Shown here in pieces: positions 45,801 to 54,594 of a DNA stretch of 64,000 nucleotides. Origin of the DNA: Sphingomonas changnyeongensis (GTDB lineage: Bacteria; Pseudomonadota; Alphaproteobacteria; Sphingomonadales; Sphingomonadaceae); NCBI RefSeq assembly GCF_009913435.1, contig NZ_CP047895.1, positions 2,364,501 through 2,428,500 on the forward strand. The letters are read 5' to 3'. Below the pieces are notes generated by a model. The model was given only the letters and a program-made list of their open reading frames with translations, made no database searches and was not told where the DNA came from. The position numbers and the translations under genes were made by a program. Position 1 is the first letter of the stretch, and each line of letters opens with the position of its first letter.

Positions 45801-48800
45801 TCAGGGCTGAAACACGGGCTTGAAGCGGTCGAGCGTCGCCGCATCAAGGGTCAGCAGCACGGGCGCGGCCGTGTAGAGCAGCCCCGCCTCGATCCGCCGG
45901 CCGGGAAAAATCTCCGCCAGCGCGGCGGCATAGGCCGCCATCTGCCGCAGATGCGCCTCGGGCGCGTCGGCCAGCGTCATCGGCGCGCGGCGGCTGGTCT
46001 TGAAATCGACGACCAGCACCCGGTCCTCAGCGACGCACAGCCGGTCGACCGTCCCCGCCACCACCCGCCCGGCAACCACGGCGGCGATCGGCGCTTCGGC
46101 CAGGGCATCGGGCGCGAACACCTCGGCAAAGCGCGGATCGGCGATCACCCCGCACGCCTGATCGACCAACATCACCCGCAGCGCGGCATCGGCCACCCCG
46201 CCCGCGCCGGCCAGCCAGCGGTCGGCGGCCATGCGCCGCTCAGCCTCAACCACCGCCGGCAGCCGTTCGAACAGCGCGTGCAGCAGCCGGCCGCGTTCGG
46301 CGGCGGCGCGAAGCGCCGGGCCGGGCGGCGGGTCGGCGGCGTCATCCTCGCCCAGCGCCGACGGGGCGAGCGGCCGGGGCGGCTGCGCCTCTGCCGGGGC
46401 CGGGCGCAGCAGCCAGTCGGGCAGCGGTTCGGCGGGCGCAGCCGTCTCTGCCTGCTGCGCCGCACCGTGCGTGGCGCCAAACGCCTCGGGCCGGTGCCCG
46501 GCCCATTCGCGCCGCACCCCGCCGGTCTCGTCGGCGGCGGGGGCATCGAGCGCGGCCATCGCCCGGTCGACCGCGCCATACCAGCTGTCGGCCGGCACGC
46601 GGCCGCGCGCACGCGGGCCGAGCGCCCCGCCGATCACCAGCCGCTGCTCGGCCCGGGTCATCGCCACATAAAGCAGCCGCCAATGCTCGGCGCGGTCGCG
46701 GCGCTCGGCCTCGGCAATGTCGGCGGCCAGCGCGGGCGGCACCTCGGCCTTGCGCGGCCGGAACAGCGGCAGCGGCGCATCAAGGCCCGGCGCGTGCCAG
46801 TCGATGCGCGTGCGGCGATTGGCATCGGGATCGGTGGTGGCATCGGCAAGGATCACCATCGGTGCCTGCAGGCCCTTGGACGCATGGGCGGTCATCACCC
46901 GGACCGCCGCCGGCTGGTGCGCGGGATCGCGGACAATCTCCACCTCCCCCCGGTCGAACCAGTCGAGAAAGCGTTGCAGCGACGGATTGGCCTGCCCCTC
47001 AAAGGCGAGCGCGGCCGACAGCAGCTCCTCGATCGGGTCGCGCGCCTCCTCGCCCAGTCGCGCCAGCAGCCGGCGGCGGCCCTCAAGCGCCCCGGACAAC
47101 AGCCCCTCGAAAAACCGGTAGGGGGTGACGAAATCAGCCGCATTCTGGATCGCGGTCAGCGCGTCGAGCGTCTCCCCGCCCCCGGCGCGCACCGCCGCCC
47201 AGAGCCGCCCGCGCCGGGGTGCGGCGATATCGAGCAGCCGCTCCTGGCTCCAGCCGATCAGCGGCGAGACAAGCAAGGCGGCCAGATTGAGATCATCATC
47301 GGGCTGAAGCGCAAACCGCGCCGCCGCCAGCAGATCGCGCACGGCGAGCGGCGCATTCAGCCGCAACCGGTCGACCCCGGCCACCGGCACGCCTTCGGCA
47401 TAAAGGCGCGCGACGATCAGCGCCGCCAGGCTGCCGCGCTTGCGGACAAGGATCATGACGTCGCCCGGCGACAGCGGCCGCACCGCGCCATGGCCGCCGC
47501 CGCCGATCATCAGCGGCCGGGCATCCGCGCCGATGCCCAGCCATTGGCGCAGCCGCCGCGCCAGCGACGCCGCCCAGATCCGCTCCGCCCGGCTAACCCA
47601 GCCTTCCTCGCCGGCATCGCCGCCAGTCCGGGGCCCGTCGCCGTCCCCCTCGCCGTCCCCCTCGCCGCCGCCATCATCGCCGAACTCATCATCGACGCCG
47701 GCATCATCCTCGCTGGTCTCCGCATCGCCGTCCCCGTCGATGGTCAGGCGGACCGGGGGCAGCAACGTCACCAGCCCCGGGCCGGGACGCGCGCTCACAT
47801 GCGGCTCGAGCGCGACACCGTCGCCCAGCGCGCCGTCGGGCAGCCGGGCGATGGTCTCGTCAACCAGTTCGAGCACCGCCGGGGCGGAGCGGAACGACCG
47901 GCTGAGCGACAGATCGGCAAAGGCCTGGCCCGCCGCCTCGGCCAGCCGGGCGAATTCGTCGCGCGCGGCGGCGAAAAAGCGCGGATCGGTGCCCTGAAAG
48001 CCGAAAATCGCCTGTTTATAGTCGCCGACCGAAAAGATGGTCCGCGTGCGCGCGCCGCGCGCGCCCTCCCCGGCGAAGAACTCGGCGGTCAGCGCGCGGA
48101 CAATGTCCCATTGCCGGGCATTGGTGTCCTGCGCCTCGTCGACCAGCACATGATCGGTCGTCTGATCGAGCTTGTAGCCGATCCACTGGGCGATGCCCGG
48201 CTGGTCGAGCAGGCGCAGCGTGGCGCGGATCAGATCGTCGAAATCAACCCGGCCCGCCGCCTCCTTCGCCCGCGCCCAGGCCTCGGCATAGGCGCGGCCG
48301 GCGGTGAGCGCGGCGGCAAAGCCATCGGCCAGCCGCGCCGCGCCGACCGCCGCGATCAGCGCCGCCGTGCGCTCGAACAGCCGGGTCGCGAGCGGGCGAT
48401 AGCTGTCGATCTGCGCCTTGGGCGCGCGGCCGGGGGCAAAGGACTGGAGCTCGCCCTTGGCGGTCGCCCAGACCAAATGCAGATCGGCAAGCGTTTCCGC
48501 CCGCCCGGCGGGATCGCGCGCGCGCCACGCAGCGATGGTGTCGGCGCGCGCCAGGCCGGTCTTGGTGCCCCAGTCGCGGTTGAGCGCGGCGAGCATCGCC
48601 AGCCCGTCCATGTCGAACGCGTCATCGCCAAGCTCGGCAGCCAGCCAGGCGTGGATGTCGCCCGCCGGCAGGTTGAACGCCTGCCGCATGAACGCGCCGA
48701 TATCGGCGGGCAGCTGCGCCAGCGCCTCGGGCGCGCGCGCCGCTTCGCGTAGAAAGCGCTCGGTGCCGTCCTCGCCCAGCCGCTCGCTCAGCGACTGCAG

Positions 48801-49340
48801 CGCGCCGATCAGCGCATCGCCGCGCGCATCGGCTGCCGCGACCAGATCGGCCAGCACCTGCCGGGCAAGCGCTGCTTCCTCGCGCCCTTCGAGCGGACGG
48901 AAGCCGGGTGCCAGCCCCGCCTCGAGCGGAAAGCTGGCCAGCAGGCTCTGCGCAAAGGCATGGATGGTCTGGATCCTGAGGCCGCCGCCGCGCGCGTCGA
49001 GCACCCGTGCAAACAGGCTGCGCGCCCGGCCGATCAGCGCCGCATCGAGATGCTGCTCGCCCAGGTTGAACAGCTCCTTGCGCAGATCGGCCTCGCTCAG
49101 CCGCACCCAGTGCGCCAGCCGCTCGCTCAGCCGGTTGGCCATTTCGGCGGCCCCCGCCTTGGTGAAGGTCAGGCACAGGATCGCCGCCGGGTCGACATGC
49201 GGGCGCAGCAGCAGCCGCAGCACGCGGGCAACCAGCACCTGCGTCTTGCCGGTGCCGGCCGAGGCCGACAGCCACACCTGCCCGCGCGGATCGGATGCGG
49301 CCCCCTGTTCGGCCCCCAGCCGGGGCAGCGGGCGGATCAT
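45801..49340 (-). CDS. addA: AddA, double-strand break repair helicase-nuclease
   Basis: UvrD-like helicase and RecB-type nuclease subunit of AddAB, which processes DNA ends for RecA-mediated repair. 1179 residues: Walker A ASAGTGKTQVL near residue 27, LCLTFTKAGAAEMANR, VLVDEAQDTNARQW (Walker B), and VMTAHASKGLQAPMVIL. The C-terminal nuclease has VLVVDFKTSRRAP with the catalytic aspartate and lysine. The ATG at 49340 overlaps the addB stop (ATGA). An acidic, glycine-rich insert (DGDGDAETSEDDAG and following) occurs mid-protein. Confidence 0.95.
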   Translation of the reverse strand: MIRPLPRLGAEQGAASDPRGQVWLSASAGTGKTQVLVARVLRLLLRPHVDPAAILCLTFTKAGAAEMANRLSERLAHWVRLSEADLRKELFNLGEQHLDAALIGRARSLFARVLDARGGGLRIQTIHAFAQSLLASFPLEAGLAPGFRPLEGREEAALARQVLADLVAAADARGDALIGALQSLSERLGEDGTERFLREAARAPEALAQLPADIGAFMRQAFNLPAGDIHAWLAAELGDDAFDMDGLAMLAALNRDWGTKTGLARADTIAAWRARDPAGRAETLADLHLVWATAKGELQSFAPGRAPKAQIDSYRPLATRLFERTAALIAAVGAARLADGFAAALTAGRAYAEAWARAKEAAGRVDFDDLIRATLRLLDQPGIAQWIGYKLDQTTDHVLVDEAQDTNARQWDIVRALTAEFFAGEGARGARTRTIFSVGDYKQAIFGFQGTDPRFFAAARDEFARLAEAAGQAFADLSLSRSFRSAPAVLELVDETIARLPDGALGDGVALEPHVSARPGPGLVTLLPPVRLTIDGDGDAETSEDDAGVDDEFGDDGGGEGDGEGDGDGPRTGGDAGEEGWVSRAERIWAASLARRLRQWLGIGADARPLMIGGGGHGAVRPLSPGDVMILVRKRGSLAALIVARLYAEGVPVAGVDRLRLNAPLAVRDLLAAARFALQPDDDLNLAALLVSPLIGWSQERLLDIAAPRRGRLWAAVRAGGGETLDALTAIQNAADFVTPYRFFEGLLSGALEGRRRLLARLGEEARDPIEELLSAALAFEGQANPSLQRFLDWFDRGEVEIVRDPAHQPAAVRVMTAHASKGLQAPMVILADATTDPDANRRTRIDWHAPGLDAPLPLFRPRKAEVPPALAADIAEAERRDRAEHWRLLYVAMTRAEQRLVIGGALGPRARGRVPADSWYGAVDRAMAALDAPAADETGGVRREWAGHRPEAFGATHGAAQQAETAAPAEPLPDWLLRPAPAEAQPPRPLAPSALGEDDAADPPPGPALRAAAERGRLLHALFERLPAVVEAERRMAADRWLAGAGGVADAALRVMLVDQACGVIADPRFAEVFAPDALAEAPIAAVVAGRVVAGTVDRLCVAEDRVLVVDFKTSRRAPMTLADAPEAHLRQMAAYAAALAEIFPGRRIEAGLLYTAAPVLLTLDAATLDRFKPVFQP

Positions 49341-52288
49341 GCCGCCCCCTCGCCGCTGTCGCGGCCATACCATTCGTCGAGCCGCATCAACTGGTCATAA
49401 TCGCCATAAGGCGCGCGTTCGGGATGCAGCTTGGCGGTGAAGGCATCATCGCCGGTCAGCCAGCGCCCGACCGCATCGGCAAGCTGATGGGCGGCATGGG
49501 CGACGAACGCGTCGTTGCGCACCCGCCCATATTTGCCCGCCGGATCGACCGGCGAGCTGATCGCCCCGAACCCGCCCTGCTTGTTGCGGGCAAGCGACCA
49601 GTAATCAAACGCCAGCGCCTGCCCCTCAATCCCGTCAAACCCGCCGCGCTCCGCCATCAGCCCGATCAGGCCAAGCTGCTGGGCGAAACCGGCGCTGACC
49701 GTGCGGCCATTGGGCGCCGCCCCGGTCTTGTAATCGATGATCGCTAGCCCGCCCCCGGCCAGCCGGTCGATGCGGTCGGCGCGGCCCGACAGGGTGATGC
49801 CGGCAATCTCGATCTGGCCGCGCGCCTCGACCGCGATCACCTGCCGCCCCTCGGCCATCTGCGCGGTCATGGTGGCGGCGATCCAGTCGATCGCCGCCAT
49901 CAGCCGGGGCTGCCACAGCGCGCGCAGCAGCGGATGCGCGCCAAGGGCGGCGAGCATCGCCTGCGCCCGCCCGTGCAGCCGCGCCGGATCGCCGCCATCC
50001 TCGAGCGACCATTTTTCCAGCACGTCATGCACCATCGTGCCGCGCCAGGCGGGGCTGGGTTCGGCATCGACCGGCTCGATCCGCCGCAGCCGCAGCATCG
50101 CCTGCGCGTAAAAGGCGAAGGGATCGGCCTTCAGCCGGTCAAGATCGGTGACCGACAGCGCGCGCGGGCGCGCGGCGACGGGCGGGCGCGGGGCCGGACG
50201 GGCAGCCGGCTGCACCCGGTCAGGCCGGTCGAGCCGCGCCGCCCAGCCGGCCAGATGCCCGGCGCGCGGCAGGCCGCCGGTCAGCGCCTCCAGCCGCAGC
50301 CACAGCCGCGAGGCAACGGCAGGGCCGCGCGCATCGCGCGCCGCGCGGGTGATCAGCAGCTGCGGCGCGCCCATCGCCCCGGCAAAGCCGTGCGCCGCAA
50401 GGCCGATCCGCGTCTCCAGCCCCGGCAGCCCCAGATCGGCGCGGATGCGCGGCGCCAGCCACGGATCGGGCGGCGGGGCCGCCGGCCAGACGCCCTCGTT
50501 CAGCCCGCCCAGCACCATCAGATCGGCCTGTTGCAGCCGCGCCTCGATCAGCCCCCAGATGAAGATGCGCGGATGGCCGCCCTGGGGCGGGCGCACCGCG
50601 ACCGCATCCATCAGATCGGCAAGCAGCGGCGCAAGCGCATCGCGCGTGATCGCGGCGGGGCCGGCGGCGGCATGATCCTCGATCCGCGCGAGCAGATCCG
50701 CCGCCGCCCGGCCAGCGGGGCGCGCCCAGGCCGCATCGCCGGCCAGCCGATCAGCCGTCTCGCGTACCGCCGCCACCACTGCGCCGAGCGACAGCGGGCC
50801 TGCAAGCGCCTCGGCCAGCGGCGCGAGCAGCGCGGTCATCTCCGCATCAAGCCCGAGCGCCGCCAGCCCCGGCGCGGGGCGCGGGCCGCGCAGCCTCAGG
50901 TCGAGCGCGCGCACCCGGTCGAGCCAGGCCGCCCGCCCCTCCCCGGCGCGGACCAGCGGATGCTTGAGCAGCGCCAGCAGCGCGGTGGGCGCGAAATCCT
51001 CGACCGCCGCCTCGATGATTGCGCGCAGCAGCGTGCCCGGCGGCGTGCGCGACAGCGGCTGCCCGGCAGAATCATCGGCCTCGATCCCCCAGCGCCGGAG
51101 ATGGGCGACCACGCGCTGCGCGAGCCCCCGGTCGGGCGTCACCAGCGCCGCCGTCCGCTCAGGCGTCTCCAGCGCCTCGCGCAGCGCGATCGCGATCGCC
51201 TGCGCCTCCTCCGCCGGGGTCGCGACCTCGAGCAGGCGGATGCCCGCCCGGTCGCGGTCCTTGGCGGCAAGCCCGGTCCATTTGACCGTCGCCTCGGCGG
51301 GGGCGAGCGCGTTCGAGATCAGGCGGCTGCGCCCGGCGCGCGCGGCATGGCCGCCGCCCCAGCGCCAGCGCACCACCTCATCCCGGCCAATGCCCATCCG
51401 GTCGAGCAGCAGCTTCAGATGATATTGGGGATGCGTCTCGATGGCGCGCGGCCGCACGCCGGTGTCGGGATCGGGATCATGCGGGCCAAGCGAATCCCAT
51501 TCATCGCGCGGCATCGCGATGTCGAGCGCGTCGAACACCACCGCGCCGCGCGGCGACAGGGCGATGGTGCGCAGCAATGCGGCAACCGCCGGGGCGGCGG
51601 TCGAAATGCCTGCGGCGATGACAAAGCCCGGCGGCGGCAGCTCGCGCCAGCGCCGCGCCGCGCGGTCGAGCAGCCGGTTGCGCCGGTCGGCCAGGTCGAT
51701 CCGCCCCAGCCGCGCCAGTTCCGCCGGCCAGCGGGTGAGCACCAGTTCGAACAGGATCAGCGACCGCGCCCAATGCGCCGAAAGCTGGTCGCCGGGATCG
51801 AGCGCCGCCAGCCGGGCGGGATCGATCCGTTCGACATGCAGCTGGTCAAGCGTGCGGCCAAGCTCTGCCGCCAGCCGCATCGCCTCGGCAGCGCCGGGCG
51901 CGCCGCCCGCCCGCCGCTCCGCCTCGACGATCAGCCGGGCAAGGATCAGCTGGCGCTGCAGCGGATCAATGGCCGGCGGCACCGGCTCGACCGACCCGAT
52001 CGGATCGAGCAGCGCGCCCAGCCGCTCATCAAGGTCGATATCGCCGACCGGGACCAGCCGGGGCAGCAGCAGCCCGCCTTCGGCGCGGCGCACAAATGCG
52101 TCGGTGATCGCACGCGCGGCGCGGCTGTTGGGCGTCAGGATCACCCCCTGGGCCAGCGCCAGCGGATCGCCGCCATGGCGCGCCATCACCCCCGCGACAA
52201 GCGCGTCGGCGAACGACCGGTGCGGGGGGATGGTGAAGACCTGCGGGCGCACGCCCGGATGGTTAGCGCGGGCAGACGCCGGCGTCAT
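49337..52288 (-). CDS. addB: AddB, double-strand break repair nuclease subunit
   Basis: 983-residue partner of AddA. The N-terminal helicase-like region has no intact Walker A (ILTPNSRAARAITDAF), as is usual for the alphaproteobacterial type. The C-terminal RecB-like nuclease has GLAIIDYKTGAAP. The middle contains GLNEGVWPAAPPPDPWL, a typical AddB segment. No iron-sulfur cysteine cluster is seen. The ATG at 52288 gives MTPASARANHPGVRP. It is separated from the upstream murU-like gene by a palindromic repeat. Confidence 0.94.
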   Translation of the reverse strand: MTPASARANHPGVRPQVFTIPPHRSFADALVAGVMARHGGDPLALAQGVILTPNSRAARAITDAFVRRAEGGLLLPRLVPVGDIDLDERLGALLDPIGSVEPVPPAIDPLQRQLILARLIVEAERRAGGAPGAAEAMRLAAELGRTLDQLHVERIDPARLAALDPGDQLSAHWARSLILFELVLTRWPAELARLGRIDLADRRNRLLDRAARRWRELPPPGFVIAAGISTAAPAVAALLRTIALSPRGAVVFDALDIAMPRDEWDSLGPHDPDPDTGVRPRAIETHPQYHLKLLLDRMGIGRDEVVRWRWGGGHAARAGRSRLISNALAPAEATVKWTGLAAKDRDRAGIRLLEVATPAEEAQAIAIALREALETPERTAALVTPDRGLAQRVVAHLRRWGIEADDSAGQPLSRTPPGTLLRAIIEAAVEDFAPTALLALLKHPLVRAGEGRAAWLDRVRALDLRLRGPRPAPGLAALGLDAEMTALLAPLAEALAGPLSLGAVVAAVRETADRLAGDAAWARPAGRAAADLLARIEDHAAAGPAAITRDALAPLLADLMDAVAVRPPQGGHPRIFIWGLIEARLQQADLMVLGGLNEGVWPAAPPPDPWLAPRIRADLGLPGLETRIGLAAHGFAGAMGAPQLLITRAARDARGPAVASRLWLRLEALTGGLPRAGHLAGWAARLDRPDRVQPAARPAPRPPVAARPRALSVTDLDRLKADPFAFYAQAMLRLRRIEPVDAEPSPAWRGTMVHDVLEKWSLEDGGDPARLHGRAQAMLAALGAHPLLRALWQPRLMAAIDWIAATMTAQMAEGRQVIAVEARGQIEIAGITLSGRADRIDRLAGGGLAIIDYKTGAAPNGRTVSAGFAQQLGLIGLMAERGGFDGIEGQALAFDYWSLARNKQGGFGAISSPVDPAGKYGRVRNDAFVAHAAHQLADAVGRWLTGDDAFTAKLHPERAPYGDYDQLMRLDEWYGRDSGEGAA

Positions 52289-52330
52289 CCGGCCAAGCAA
52301 CCGAAGCGGTGCCAAAATGTCTGTCGTGCC

Positions 52331-52378
52331 GCATTTTCCGAGCCGCCGGGTGAGGCCACCCGGCTCGAAAATGCTCTA
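52331..52378 (+). repeat. Dispersed palindromic repeat, copy D
   Basis: The most complete copy: GCATTTTCCGAGCCGCCGGG, then TGAGGC, then CACCCGGCTCGAAAATGCTC and TA. Its last bases give the TAG stop of the murU-like gene on the minus strand (52376-52378). It lies 43 bases upstream of the addB start. Confidence 0.8.
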
Positions 52379-53137
52379 TTCGCTGGCGAGCATCGCCTCG
52401 GCGCGCTTGACCGCTCCGGGGGTGCCGACATCGAACCACAGGCCGTTATGGACGATGCCAAAGGCGCGCCCGGCGGCAATCGCCCGGTCCCATAGCAGGT
52501 TGAGCGAAAACGGCTCCTCCGCCACGCCCGCGAACAGGCGCGGCGACAGGATCTGCACGCCGGTGAACACGAACGGGGCCATGCGCATCGACCGCCGCCG
52601 CGACAGCCGGCCCAGCCCGTCCATGTGGAAATCGCCGCGCCCCTGATGGCAATGCGCCCGCGCCAGCGGCACCAGCAGCAGCAGCGCATCCATCGTGTCA
52701 TCGTCGAACCGGGCGGCGAGCGCGCGGATCGAATCGACCGGGCCGTCCACCCACAGATTGTCGCTGTTGACGACCAGGAACGGCGCATCCCCGATCAGCG
52801 GCAGCGCCCGGACGATCCCGCCGCCGGTTTCGAGCAACCGGGCGCGCTCGTCGGACACCAGAATGTCGAGGCCGTGGACCCGGTGCTTCAGATGCGCCTC
52901 AAGCGCATCGGCCAGATAATGGACGTTGACGACCGCACGGCCGATGCCCGCCGCGCGCACCCGGTCGAGCGCATGGTCGAGCAGCGTGCGGCCCGCCACC
53001 TCGACGAGCGGCTTGGGCCGGGTCGCGGTCAGCGGGCGCATGCGCTTGCCCAGCCCCGCCGCCAACACCATCGCCGTGCCGGGCACCGCCGCATCGGGCT
53101 GGGGCCGGATCGCCATCGGGCGGGCATAACGGCTCAT
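52376..53137 (-). CDS. murU: N-acetylmuramate-1-phosphate uridylyltransferase (MurU-like)
   Basis: Sugar-phosphate nucleotidyltransferase of 253 residues. It has MVLAAGLGKRMRPLTATRPKPL for nucleotide binding, VVNSDNLW with the metal aspartate, and GLWFDVGTPGA at the C-terminus. Next to an AmgK-type kinase it fits MurU of the peptidoglycan-recycling pathway that bypasses de novo UDP-MurNAc synthesis. Start at 53137 overlaps the amgK stop (ATGA); an in-frame ATG at 53116 is also possible. Stop codon lies in a palindromic repeat. Confidence 0.9.
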   Translation of the reverse strand: MSRYARPMAIRPQPDAAVPGTAMVLAAGLGKRMRPLTATRPKPLVEVAGRTLLDHALDRVRAAGIGRAVVNVHYLADALEAHLKHRVHGLDILVSDERARLLETGGGIVRALPLIGDAPFLVVNSDNLWVDGPVDSIRALAARFDDDTMDALLLLVPLARAHCHQGRGDFHMDGLGRLSRRRSMRMAPFVFTGVQILSPRLFAGVAEEPFSLNLLWDRAIAAGRAFGIVHNGLWFDVGTPGAVKRAEAMLASE

Positions 53138-54150
53138 TGCACAACGGCTCCCGCCCGCTTGTCGGCAGGCACATTGCGGTCGAACCAGGCGCGCACCGGG
53201 GCCAGCGCCGGATGCGCCAGATCGCGCTCCAGATACCGCCAGACGCGGGGCAGCAGCTCCAGATAGCGGGGCTTGCCGTCGCGCCGCGCCAGCCGGGCGA
53301 AAATGCCGATGATCTTGGCGTTGCGCTGCGCCCCCAGCAGCGCATAGGCGGTGGCGAAATCGCCCGCCGGATCGGCGGCGGCGGCATAGCGGGCGAACAT
53401 TTCGGCCTCGACCGCCTCGGGCACGTCGCGGCGCGCATCCTGCAGCAGCGAGACCAGATCATAGGCCGGATGCCCGGCCAGCGCGTCCTGGAAATCGAGC
53501 AGGCCGAGCCCGTCCACGCCGCTGCGGCCGGCGATCAGCATGATGTTTTCGGCATGATAATCGCGCAGCACCGTGACCGACCGGTCATCGACGATCGGGG
53601 CCAGCGCCTCGGCCCAGGCGGCGCGGTAGCCGTCCGCATCGACGGTCAGGCCGACAGCGGGCGCATACCACTCGGTGAACAGAGCGGCCTCGCGCAGATA
53701 TTCAGCCGCGTCATAGGGGCGCAGACCCTCGGCGGCGGGATGGCGGTGCAGCTGGACGAGCAGGTCGATCGCCGCGCCATAGACGGGCCGTTCGGTCGCC
53801 GCATCGGCATCGACGGTCTCGCGCATCCGCACGTCGCCGAAATCCTCGATCAGCACCAGCCCGCGCGCAAGATCGGCGGCAAGCGCGCGCGGTGCGTTGA
53901 GGCCGATGGCGTTCAGATGCCGGGCCATGGCGATGAACGGGCGCGGATCCTCATGCGGCGGCGGCGCGTCCATCAGAACGGCCCGGCCATGCGGCGCGAA
54001 CACCCGGAAATAGCGGCGGAACGACGCATCGCCGGCCAGCGGCTCGATCCGCGCATCGGGCCAGCCGGCGCTGGCGAGAAAATCGGGCGCGGCGGCAGGA
54101 GGAATCATCGGCGGGCGATTCTGGGGTTGCGGAGACGTCAGGCTGGCCAT
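53134..54150 (-). CDS. amgK: Anomeric MurNAc/GlcNAc kinase (AmgK-like)
   Basis: 338-residue aminoglycoside-phosphotransferase-fold kinase. It has GDASFRRYFRV near the N-terminus, LVLIEDFGDVRM, the catalytic loop VTVLRDYHAENIML, and LLDFQDALAGHPAYDLVSLLQDAR with the metal-binding aspartate. AmgK phosphorylates C1 of recovered MurNAc for MurU. The ATG at 54150 follows GGGAAG; the ATG at 54108 (MIPPAAAPDFLAS) is closer to some homologues. It overlaps the 3' end of tsaE. Confidence 0.9.
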   Translation of the reverse strand: MASLTSPQPQNRPPMIPPAAAPDFLASAGWPDARIEPLAGDASFRRYFRVFAPHGRAVLMDAPPPHEDPRPFIAMARHLNAIGLNAPRALAADLARGLVLIEDFGDVRMRETVDADAATERPVYGAAIDLLVQLHRHPAAEGLRPYDAAEYLREAALFTEWYAPAVGLTVDADGYRAAWAEALAPIVDDRSVTVLRDYHAENIMLIAGRSGVDGLGLLDFQDALAGHPAYDLVSLLQDARRDVPEAVEAEMFARYAAAADPAGDFATAYALLGAQRNAKIIGIFARLARRDGKPRYLELLPRVWRYLERDLAHPALAPVRAWFDRNVPADKRAGAVVQ

Positions 54151-54590
54151 CGCGCTTCCCATGCCGCCGGCAGGCCGAGTGTCAAGGCGCGGCCGCCGCC
54201 CTCAACCGGCGCGATGCGAATGCTGAGCGCCCCGGCCAGCAGCGGCGACGCGCCCAGCCGTTCGGGCCATTCGATCAGCAGCAGATGGTCATGCGCCAGA
54301 TCATCAAGCCCAAGCTCCGCCGCCTCGTCCGGATCGTCGATCCGGTAGAGATCGATATGCGCGACCTCGATCCGCGTCTCGGGCGGGGCATAATGCTGGA
54401 CAATCGCAAAGCTGGGGCTGGGCGCTTCGCCCGCCAGCCCGAGCGCGGCCAATATGCCGCGCGCCAGCGTCGTCTTGCCCGCCCCCAGATCGCCGGACAG
54501 CGCCACGACATCGCCCGGCCGCAGCCGTGCTGCGAGCGCCGCGCCGAAATCGAGCGTCGCCCGGTCGTCAGCCAGATGGATCGGCGTCAC
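54138..54590 (-). CDS. tsaE: tRNA threonylcarbamoyladenosine ATPase TsaE
   Basis: 150-residue P-loop ATPase that supports TsaBCD in making t6A at position 37 of ANN-decoding tRNAs. Walker A GDLGAGKTTLARG, then the SPSFAIVQHY switch region, HIDLYRIDDPDEAAELGLDD and LLIEWPERLG are all present. The ATG is 4 bases after the divL stop and the 3' end overlaps amgK, so divL-tsaE-amgK-murU is one unit. Confidence 0.95.
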   Translation of the reverse strand: MTPIHLADDRATLDFGAALAARLRPGDVVALSGDLGAGKTTLARGILAALGLAGEAPSPSFAIVQHYAPPETRIEVAHIDLYRIDDPDEAAELGLDDLAHDHLLLIEWPERLGASPLLAGALSIRIAPVEGGGRALTLGLPAAWEARWPA

Positions 54591-54594
54591 CCCC